Part shown: in pieces, positions 7,574 to 12,258 of the stretch
Layout of the letters: each line of letters starts with the position of its first letter
How positions within the stretch are numbered: position 1 is the first letter of the stretch
From: Bauldia sp.
GTDB taxonomy: Bacteria; Pseudomonadota; Alphaproteobacteria; Rhizobiales; Kaistiaceae
Length of the DNA stretch: 12,258 bases
Reading direction: 5' to 3'
Assembly (NCBI GenBank): GCA_020442095.1
Contig: JAGRKY010000134.1
Location: 1 to 12,258, forward strand
The notes under the pieces: model-generated
What the model was told of the DNA's origin: nothing
What the model saw: only the letters and a program-made list of their open reading frames with translations
Databases searched by the model: none
Program-made: the position numbers and the translations under genes

Positions 7574-7616
7574 CCTGAGTCCGGTCGCCGTCATGGCGGA
7601 TGGCAGGGAGCGGGAA

Positions 7617-7982
7617 ATGAGGAACAGCGAGACCACCACGAAGTCGCAGCTGATGCATTTCGAAAACGGTGTCGCGATCGGCACCGCCGATCAGTGGCTG
7701 GATTCCCAGTACTGCAAGATCCTCACTCCGGCCGGAGTGGTCGGATGCGCGATCTTCAATCTCGCGATCGCCGAGGAAGTCGGCTCGGCAATGGCGATCG
7801 TGAAGGGGAACATGGATGACCAGCTCTATCGGCCCGAGCAGCTTCTCGACGCGAGGATTACCGGGGTTTCCTCCAGGGCCGCCGAGCTTGGCGTCGCGGT
7901 CGGCATGACCGGTCGCGAGGCGGTGGAACGATTTCTCGAACTTTCCGGCGAACACAAGGTGGAGGCCCCGACACATGGCTGA
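7617..7982 (+). CDS. DUF1805 (YunC-like) domain protein, function unknown
   Basis: A 121-residue cytoplasmic protein with no signal peptide or membrane segment. The stretch from about residue 37 to 108 follows the DUF1805/YunC pattern: ILTPAGVVGCAIFNLAIAEEVGSAMAIV, then QLLDARITGVSSRAAELGVAVGMTGREAVERF, where YunC has a closely similar leader-helix and GVRTIDQLL...EDLGIEVGMSGREAL arrangement. The start is ATG 7617, with GGGAG six bases upstream. The in-frame ATG 7593 lacks a ribosome binding site. It lies between the aldehyde dehydrogenase and the VOC gene and overlaps the VOC start by 8 bases, so it is co-translated with pathway enzymes. No reaction has been assigned to the family as far as I know. 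Cys44 lies in the conserved VGCAIFNL segment and is worth noting. The family call comes from remembered motifs, not a database search. Confidence 0.75.
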   Translation: MRNSETTTKSQLMHFENGVAIGTADQWLDSQYCKILTPAGVVGCAIFNLAIAEEVGSAMAIVKGNMDDQLYRPEQLLDARITGVSSRAAELGVAVGMTGREAVERFLELSGEHKVEAPTHG

Positions 7983-8442
7983 GACGATCCAATCCGAAAA
8001 ACTCCTGGACAGGCTCAAGGTCCAGGCAGTGCATCACGTTACGCTGGTGGTCGACAGCCTCGATCGAAGCGCTCGTTTCTATCGCGACATTCTCGGCATG
8101 CGACCGGCCTTCCGGCCCGACTTCGGGTTTCCCGGGTTGTTCTTCGAGGCCGGCAACACCCAGATCCATCTCATTCCGCATTCGGACTGGCACTCGAACA
8201 CCGCCAAGCGATGCGAGGCGGAGGGCCCCGATGCATGCCACTTCGCCTTCGAAGTCGATGACGCGGCGGCGGCCCGCAAGGTGCTCGAGATGCACGGGCT
8301 CGAGATCCTCCGCGGCCCCCGCCAGAACGCCGCCGGCTGGGTCCAGCTCTGGTTCAAGGATCCCGACGGCTACGTGATCGAGGTGCTCGATCGGTCGGGG
8401 CGGCTGCTGAGCGAGCAAACCGGAACCTCCGGGACAAATTAA
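7975..8442 (+). CDS. VOC-superfamily (glyoxalase/bleomycin-resistance/extradiol-dioxygenase fold) protein
   Basis: A 155-residue protein with two beta-alpha-beta-beta-beta modules. The four expected metal ligands are present: His21 (HHVTLVVDSLDRSARFYRDILGM), His65 (QIHLIPH), His89 (ACHFAFEV) and Glu136 (DPDGYVIEVLD). This is therefore probably an active metalloenzyme and not a binding-only protein. Family members isomerise, epimerise, cleave or rearrange oxo and hydroxy substrates at a divalent metal. The ATG overlaps the DUF1805 stop by 8 bases and has GGTGGAGG about nine bases upstream. Position between the IolD-like/ALDH pair and the second RraA lyase suggests handling of a 2-oxo intermediate, for example an isomerisation or epimerisation. 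The substrate cannot be read from the sequence. Confidence 0.85.
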   Translation: MAETIQSEKLLDRLKVQAVHHVTLVVDSLDRSARFYRDILGMRPAFRPDFGFPGLFFEAGNTQIHLIPHSDWHSNTAKRCEAEGPDACHFAFEVDDAAAARKVLEMHGLEILRGPRQNAAGWVQLWFKDPDGYVIEVLDRSGRLLSEQTGTSGTN

Positions 8443-8456
8443 AGAGGGAGGGGAGG

Positions 8457-9131
8457 ATGGCACTCGGCTTCCGCGTCCTGCCAGGACATGTCAGAAGCGA
8501 TCGGTCGCTGGTCGAGGCGCTGTCCGTCATCCCGACCGCGGTGATCAGCGACAACATGAGCCGCATGGTGGCGGGGGGCGCACGGCTGCGCCCCATTCAT
8601 GCAGGCGGGACGCTTGGCGGGACAGCGCTCACCGTGAAGACCCGTCCGGGTGACAATCTTATGATCCACAAGGCGGTCGATATCGCCGAACCGGGCGATG
8701 TGATCGTCGTCGACGGCGGCGGCGATCTGACCAATGCGCTGATCGGCGAACTGATCGTCGCCCATGCCCGCTCGCGTGGGGTTGCGGGTTTCGTCGTCGA
8801 CGGCGCGGTTCGCGATATGGCGGTGCTGTCTGCCGGCGATTTTCCGGTCTACGCGGCTGGCGTCAGCCACCGGGGTCCATACAAGGACGGTCCCGGCGAG
8901 GTGAATGTCCCGATCGCGCTCGATGGCATGGTGATCGAACCGGGGGACATCGTCATCGGCGACATGGACGGCGTGCTCGCGATACCGGGAGGATCGGCCG
9001 AAGAGGTGCTGGCGGCGAGCCGTGCACAGCACGCCCGCGAGCAGGAAATTCTCCAAGCGATCGAACACGGGCGATGGGACCGGTCGTGGGTTGACGACAC
9101 CCTGAAGGCGCGCGGCTGCCAGTTCTCCTGA
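8457..9131 (+). CDS. Second RraA-family protein, probable aldolase/decarboxylase
   Basis: A 224-residue protein, last gene of the operon, with a very strong ribosome binding site (GGGAGGGGAGG ending just before ATG 8457), 14 bases after the VOC stop. It has the classical RraA-family core: TAVISDNMSR near the N-terminus, GTALTVKTRPGDNLMIHKA, VDGGGDLTNALIGELI, and GVAGFVVDGAVRDM with the Arg119-Asp120 pair, then GDIVIGDMDGVLAIP. It is closer than the first RraA protein to the 4-hydroxy-4-methyl-2-oxoglutarate aldolase / 4-carboxy-4-hydroxy-2-oxoadipate aldolase pattern. These Mg2+-dependent enzymes split a 2-oxo-4-hydroxy acid to pyruvate or decarboxylate oxaloacetate. With the adjacent aldehyde dehydrogenase, a cleavage-then-oxidation sequence is plausible. 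True RNase E regulation is unlikely in this setting. No clear terminator follows before the next promoter. Confidence 0.88.
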   Translation: MALGFRVLPGHVRSDRSLVEALSVIPTAVISDNMSRMVAGGARLRPIHAGGTLGGTALTVKTRPGDNLMIHKAVDIAEPGDVIVVDGGGDLTNALIGELIVAHARSRGVAGFVVDGAVRDMAVLSAGDFPVYAAGVSHRGPYKDGPGEVNVPIALDGMVIEPGDIVIGDMDGVLAIPGGSAEEVLAASRAQHAREQEILQAIEHGRWDRSWVDDTLKARGCQFS

Positions 9132-9187
9132 GCGCCGGATTCCTGCCGCTTCAAATCAATCGGACGCTGCCTCAACTCGGCAAACCA

Positions 9188-9221
9188 TTCGTATCGCGAA
9201 CGTTCAAGTTCTTGATACGAC
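9188..9221 (+). promoter_or_regulatory. Putative IclR operator pair before the TIM-barrel isomerase gene (best example)
   Basis: Site A TTCGTATCGCGAA (9188-9200) is followed after 8 bases by site B TTCTTGATACGAC (9209-9221). Both share the TTCGYGATACGAA theme: the reverse complement of A is TTCGCGATACGAA, and B keeps TTC-TGATACGA. The two starts are 21 bp apart, two helical turns, so two dimers would lie on the same DNA face. The element sits 97 bases before the chosen start codon. This pair is the reference for the other three. The regulator's identity is inferred. Confidence 0.72.
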
Positions 9222-9239
9222 GTAATGCGTATCTAGTCT
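9212..9239 (+). promoter_or_regulatory. Candidate promoter of the TIM-barrel isomerase gene
   Basis: TTGATA (9212-9217) is a good -35 box lying inside site B. With a 16-base spacer, TAGTCT (9234-9239) is a weak -10; TATCTA (9230-9235) looks better in sequence but is too close. A good -35 overlapped by the operator with a poor -10 is compatible with IclR-type control. Transcription would start around 9246, about 40 bases before the start codon. Confidence 0.45.
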
Positions 9240-9284
9240 TCGCTCCTTGAACGATCCTGATCGAAACGCGAAGGAGCAACCGTC

Positions 9285-10037
9285 GTGTCCGAATATGTCC
9301 TGTCCTTCCAGCTTTTCAGCGCCCGCAAATTCCCTCCGATCGAAACCCAGCTGGAGAAACTGAGGGAGTTGGGCTACGCGGGGGTCGAGCCCTATCCCGG
9401 CATTTATGAATCGGATCCCGATGCCTTCCTCGCCAAGGTCAGGAAAGCCGGCCTGACGATTCCGAGCCTGGTTTCGTCGGTCGATTTCATCGACGAGAAC
9501 CGCGACGAGCTGCTTCGCATCGCCCGGCTGTTCGGCACACAGAAAGTCGTTCTGTCCTATCTGGCGCCGGACGAGCGTCCGGTCGACGAGGCGGGGTGGA
9601 GGGCCTTCGGCGCGCGGTTGAACGAGCACGCCGAAGCCGCGCAGGCAGCCGGTCTGTCGCTGAACTGGCATAACCACGCGTTCGAGTGCATCGCGCTGGA
9701 CGATGGCTCGCGCCCGATCGACGCGATCCTTGAGGCCCCCGCGCTCGGATGGGAGGCGGATATCGGCTGGCTGACCAGGGCCCATTGCGACGTCCCCGAA
9801 GAGCTCTCCCGCTACGCGTCGAAGATCAGCCTCGTCCATATGAAGGACATGGCGTCCGACGATCCCGCCGTCGCTGGCGGCTGGGCGGATGTCGGATCGG
9901 GCGTTGTCGACTGGAACGTCGTCTGGCCCGCGGTCAAGGCGACCGGGGCAAAGCTCCTCGTTGTCGAGCACGACGACCCGCCGGACTGGTACGACTGCGC
10001 GAAGAATTCGATCGCCTTCCTGAAGACGCTGACCTAG
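9285..10037 (+). CDS. TIM-barrel sugar isomerase/epimerase/dehydratase (AP endonuclease family 2; IolE/IolI-like)
   Basis: A 250-residue protein starting at GTG 9285, with AAGGAG (9271-9276) eight bases upstream. It has the xylose-isomerase-like TIM-barrel pattern: LGYAGVEPYPG at 29-39, SLNWHNHAFE with metal ligand Glu134, GWEADIGW with Asp159, LVHMKDM with His185, and VVEHDD with Glu228. The Glu-Asp-His-Glu set is the divalent-metal site of IolI, IolE and hydroxypyruvate isomerase relatives. Such enzymes isomerise or epimerise keto-sugars, or dehydrate keto-inositols. Beside an IolD-like enzyme and a Gfo/Idh/MocA oxidoreductase, dehydration or isomerisation of the ketone made by the latter is the natural guess. 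It is a separate transcription unit under the best A/B operator. At 250 residues it is shorter than typical IolE (about 300), so it is nearer to IolI-type isomerases in size. Confidence 0.88.
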   Translation: MSEYVLSFQLFSARKFPPIETQLEKLRELGYAGVEPYPGIYESDPDAFLAKVRKAGLTIPSLVSSVDFIDENRDELLRIARLFGTQKVVLSYLAPDERPVDEAGWRAFGARLNEHAEAAQAAGLSLNWHNHAFECIALDDGSRPIDAILEAPALGWEADIGWLTRAHCDVPEELSRYASKISLVHMKDMASDDPAVAGGWADVGSGVVDWNVVWPAVKATGAKLLVVEHDDPPDWYDCAKNSIAFLKTLT

Positions 10038-10058
10038 CCCGACGGGCTTCGTTCAAAG

Positions 10059-10081
10059 CGCCGTCCCTGTCAGGGCCGGCG
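10059..10081. terminator. Hairpin downstream of the TIM-barrel gene, possible terminator
   Basis: CGCCG (10059-10063) and CCCTG (10065-10069) pair with CAGGG (10071-10075) and CGGCG (10077-10081), with one mismatch and a tight loop. A smaller hairpin, AGCCC/GGGCT (10036-10048), overlaps the stop codon of the gene. Neither is followed by a real T run, so intrinsic termination is uncertain. Confidence 0.35.
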
Positions 10082-10396
10082 AGCGCGTGAGTATGCTTGC
10101 CTACCGGGAGAGGACGTCCAGGGTGGGCAAGCGCGCATGCCTGCCCCTTCCGGCCACCCCGTTCATAGCGCCCCGGACCCGGACGCCGTCGATCTGCGTC
10201 CCGGCCGGCTTCTGCTATGAAGGCTCCCCCCTGTCCCTTGCGCCGACCGCGGGCAGCGCCGACCCGCAAAGCGCCGCGACGCAAGGGCGGCGCCGATTCT
10301 CCTTGGCAGCGTGATCCCGCTGCGATAACATTATAATATTATACGACCCAAGAACGACGCGTCTCCAGGCGCGCCCTTTGATGATCGAGGAAACGC
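10082..10396. other. Intergenic region before the fused E1 gene; no convincing gene
   Basis: No open frame here has a ribosome binding site together with recognisable protein character. The 75-codon frame from GTG 10087 is arginine-, alanine- and proline-rich and looks random. The right end carries an inverted repeat and an AT-rich palindrome that probably belong to the E1 gene's promoter. No A/B regulatory site was found, so the E1 gene is probably outside the proposed IclR regulon. No tRNA or other RNA fold was recognised. Confidence 0.6.
10306..10343 (+). promoter_or_regulatory. Inverted repeat plus AT-rich palindromic -10-like element before the fused E1 gene
   Basis: GCAGCG (10306-10311) and CGCTGC (10318-10323) form a perfect 6-bp inverted repeat around 6 bases. 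Nine bases on lies TATAATATTATA (10332-10343), a perfect 12-bp palindrome that contains an exact TATAAT consensus on both strands. TTGGCA (10303-10308) could be a -35 but is 23 bases from TATAAT. It is 15 bases from GATAAC (10324-10329), so the exact core is unclear. The extreme AT content stands out in this GC-rich sequence. Confidence 0.5.
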
Positions 10397-12258
10397 ATGT
10401 CCGCTCCCGCCAAGGCCGGCCGCCGTAGCAAGACGGCGCCGAAGCAGCATTACGACCGCGCGACACTCCTCGCGCTCTACGAAAAGATGGTGCTGCTGCG
10501 GCGCTTCGAGACGCTCGCCCAGGCCGCCTGCCGCAAGGGCGAGACCCCCGGTTTCTTCCATCTCTATATCGGCGAGGAGGCGACCGCGGTCGGCGTCTGC
10601 GCCGGTCTCCGCGACAGCGACTGGATCACCTCCACCCATCGCGGCCACGGCCACGCCCTCGCCAAGGGCATGGACCCGAATATCCTGATGGCCGAGCTCT
10701 ACGGCAAGGCGGAGGGTTGCTGCGGCGGACGCGGCGGCACCATGCATCTCTACGATCGCTCGGTCGGCCTCTTCGGCACCAACGGCATCGTCGCTGCCGG
10801 CATCAGCCACGCGGTCGGCGCCGGCATCAGCGCCCGCATCCAGGGCCGCGACGACATCGGCGTCGCCTTCTTCGGCGACGGTGCGATCAACCATGGCGGC
10901 TTCCACGAGGCGACCAATTTCGCCGGAATCCAGAGGGCGCCGGTCGTCCTGGTCTGTGAGAACAACCTCTACGCCACCGCCACGGCTCTGGCCGACGCCA
11001 CCCTCAATCCCGAGATCGCCACCAAGGCCGCCGCCTACGGCATTCCCGGCGTGGCGGTCGACGGCAATGACGTTCTGGCTGTGATGGAGGTCGCCCGCGA
11101 GGCGATCGAACGCGCCCGCGCCGGCGAGGGGCCGACCCTCATCGAGGCGAAGACCTACCGCACCGTCGGCCATCACGAGGGCGATCCCGTCGTCGGCACC
11201 TATCGCACCGAGGAAGAGGTGGAAGCCTGGAAGCAGCGCGATCCGATCGTCCTCTTCCGCCGCCGCCTGGTCGATGAATTCGCAATCGCCGACGCCGATC
11301 TCGATTCGATCGACGCGAGCGTCGAGGCGGAAGCCGAGGCGGCGCTCGCCTTCGCCCGTGCCGCGACCGACCCGGATCCGGCGACCGTCGCCGAGCATGT
11401 CTATGCTGAACCGATCAACCCGGCCGCCGCGCTGAACCCGCCCGCGATCGGACCGACCGTCCAGCAGAGCTGGCTCGACGCGGTGCGGGATGGCATCGCC
11501 GAGGAGATGCGGCGCGACCCGCACATCATGTATTTCGGCGAGGGGACCGGCGAGCGCGGCGGCACCTTCGCCCATACCAAGAACCTCTACCAGGAATTCG
11601 GCCCGTCGCGGATGGTCGATACGCCGATCTCCGAACAGGGCTTCACCGGTGCTGCGCTCGGCGCTTCGGCGACCGGCGCGCGGACGATCGCCGATCTGAT
11701 GTTCGCCGATTTCATGTTCGAGGCCGGCGGCCAGATCGTCCTCCAGGCCGCCAAGCTGCGCTACATGAGCAACGGCCAGATGAACGCGCCGATGATTGTT
11801 CGCGTCGGCATGGGCGCGGTGCGCAGCGCCGGTCCGCACCATAGCGGCGCCTACTATCCGGCATGGGCGCATGTCCCGGGCCTTATCGTCTGCGTGCCCT
11901 CCAACCCGGCCGACGCCAAGGGGTTGATGAAGACGGCGCTCCGCGCTTCGGACCCGGTGATGATGCTCGAGCCCAAGGCGCTCTTCGCCACGAAGGGCGA
12001 CGTCCCGGTCGGCGAGGATCATCTCGTCCCCTTCGGCGTCGCGCGGATTGCCCGCTCTGGCAGCGACCTGACGATCGCCACGGCCGGCCAGCTTGTCGCC
12101 CAGGCGCTCCAGGCCGCCGAGGCGCTCGCCGCGCAAGGCATCGAGGTGGAGGTCATCGACCTCAGGACGATCATGCCGCTCGACGTCAGGACGGTCGCGG
12201 AGAGCGTCGCGAAGACCCATCGCCTCCTCGTCGTCGACGAGGCCTGGGCGATGTGCGG
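10397..12258 (+). CDS. Fused alpha-beta E1 component of a ThDP-dependent 2-oxoacid/acetoin dehydrogenase (3' truncated by window edge)
   Basis: The frame runs unbroken from ATG 10397 (GAGGAAA six bases upstream start region) to the window end, about 620 codons. Residues 20 to about 340 are an E1-alpha subunit: THRGHGHALAKG, GRGGTMHLYD, the ThDP motif GDG 160-162 closing at ENN 188-190, and TYRTVGHHEGDP. After an Ala/Glu/Asp-rich linker and a Pro-rich stretch (about 340-370), an E1-beta subunit follows: YFGEGTGERGG, catalytic Glu413 in ISEQGFTG, GPHHSGAYY with His481/His482, and VPSNPADAKGLM. Most bacteria encode these as two genes (acoA/acoB, pdhA/pdhB, bkdA1/A2), so this is a fusion. GHHEGDP resembles acetoin-dehydrogenase E1-alpha, but the substrate is not settled. 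E2 and E3 partners would lie to the right. No regulatory link to the catabolic island is visible. Confidence 0.92.
   Translation, partial: MSAPAKAGRRSKTAPKQHYDRATLLALYEKMVLLRRFETLAQAACRKGETPGFFHLYIGEEATAVGVCAGLRDSDWITSTHRGHGHALAKGMDPNILMAELYGKAEGCCGGRGGTMHLYDRSVGLFGTNGIVAAGISHAVGAGISARIQGRDDIGVAFFGDGAINHGGFHEATNFAGIQRAPVVLVCENNLYATATALADATLNPEIATKAAAYGIPGVAVDGNDVLAVMEVAREAIERARAGEGPTLIEAKTYRTVGHHEGDPVVGTYRTEEEVEAWKQRDPIVLFRRRLVDEFAIADADLDSIDASVEAEAEAALAFARAATDPDPATVAEHVYAEPINPAAALNPPAIGPTVQQSWLDAVRDGIAEEMRRDPHIMYFGEGTGERGGTFAHTKNLYQEFGPSRMVDTPISEQGFTGAALGASATGARTIADLMFADFMFEAGGQIVLQAAKLRYMSNGQMNAPMIVRVGMGAVRSAGPHHSGAYYPAWAHVPGLIVCVPSNPADAKGLMKTALRASDPVMMLEPKALFATKGDVPVGEDHLVPFGVARIARSGSDLTIATAGQLVAQALQAAEALAAQGIEVEVIDLRTIMPLDVRTVAESVAKTHRLLVVDEAWAMC

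Noticed and set aside
7593..7616. Longer N-terminus for the DUF1805 protein from ATG 7593
   Set aside because: There is no ribosome binding site before it, whereas ATG 7617 has GGGAG at correct spacing.
9132..9187. A terminator after the second rraA-type gene
   Set aside because: No stable stem with a T tract was found, so read-through into the TIM-barrel gene cannot be excluded.
10087..10314. 75-codon open frame in the gap before the fused E1 gene
   Set aside because: There is no ribosome binding site before the GTG, the composition looks random, and no motif is present.
10331..12220. Antisense open frame of 629 codons opposite the fused E1 gene
   Set aside because: It has low-complexity Gly/Ala/Asp/Arg composition, no recognisable motif, and is explained by codon bias of the E1 gene.
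1..12258. CRISPR arrays, tRNA/rRNA genes, transposases, phage or defence genes
   Set aside because: Looked for by eye; no spaced direct repeats, cloverleaf-like segments or corresponding protein motifs were seen.

Overview
The window is GC-rich, with codons that favour G or C in the third position, and it reads like the chromosome or a large replicon of an alphaproteobacterium of the Rhizobiales type. That placement is inferred from codon use and gene families only. No RNA gene, insertion sequence, CRISPR array or other mobile element was seen.

Layout. (1) Bases 1-1127 hold the 3' part of a Gfo/Idh/MocA NAD(P)-dependent sugar or cyclitol oxidoreductase. It converges on an aldose 1-epimerase gene (galM, 1199-2263, minus strand), with a bidirectional hairpin terminator between them. 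(2) An IclR-family regulator (2350-3162) is divergent from galM. (3) A first RraA-family lyase (3311-3982) has its own promoter region and ends in a rho-independent terminator. (4) A compact five-gene operon (4244-9131) encodes an IolD-like thiamine-diphosphate enzyme, an aldehyde dehydrogenase, a small DUF1805 (YunC-like) protein, a VOC/glyoxalase-fold protein and a second RraA-family lyase. (5) A separately promoted gene (9285-10037) encodes a TIM-barrel sugar isomerase/epimerase/dehydratase of the IolE/IolI type. (6) After a gap of about 360 bases, a fused alpha-beta E1 subunit of a 2-oxoacid or acetoin dehydrogenase begins at 10397 and runs off the right edge.

Taken together, genes 1-9 look like a catabolic island for a cyclic polyol or sugar-derived compound. 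The oxidoreductase, TIM-barrel enzyme, IolD-like ThDP enzyme and aldehyde dehydrogenase resemble steps of inositol breakdown (IolG, IolE/I, IolD, IolA). No IolB, IolC or IolJ is present, and two RraA-family aldolase/decarboxylase-type lyases sit in their place. The proposed route is oxidation, dehydration or isomerisation, ThDP-dependent ring cleavage, aldol cleavage to a 2-oxoacid plus an aldehyde, then aldehyde oxidation. The substrate is unknown.

The strongest new observation is regulatory. Four intergenic regions (before galM, the first rraA, the IolD-like operon and the TIM-barrel gene) carry the same two-part DNA signature. Site A is close to TTCGTATCGCGAA and site B close to TTCTTGATACGAC, always in the same orientation toward the gene, always with starts exactly 21 bp apart, and joined by unrelated 8-base spacers. 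One site A abuts the start codon of the iclR gene. This suggests a local IclR regulon with a tandem two-dimer operator, and it also helps fix the start of the IolD-like gene.
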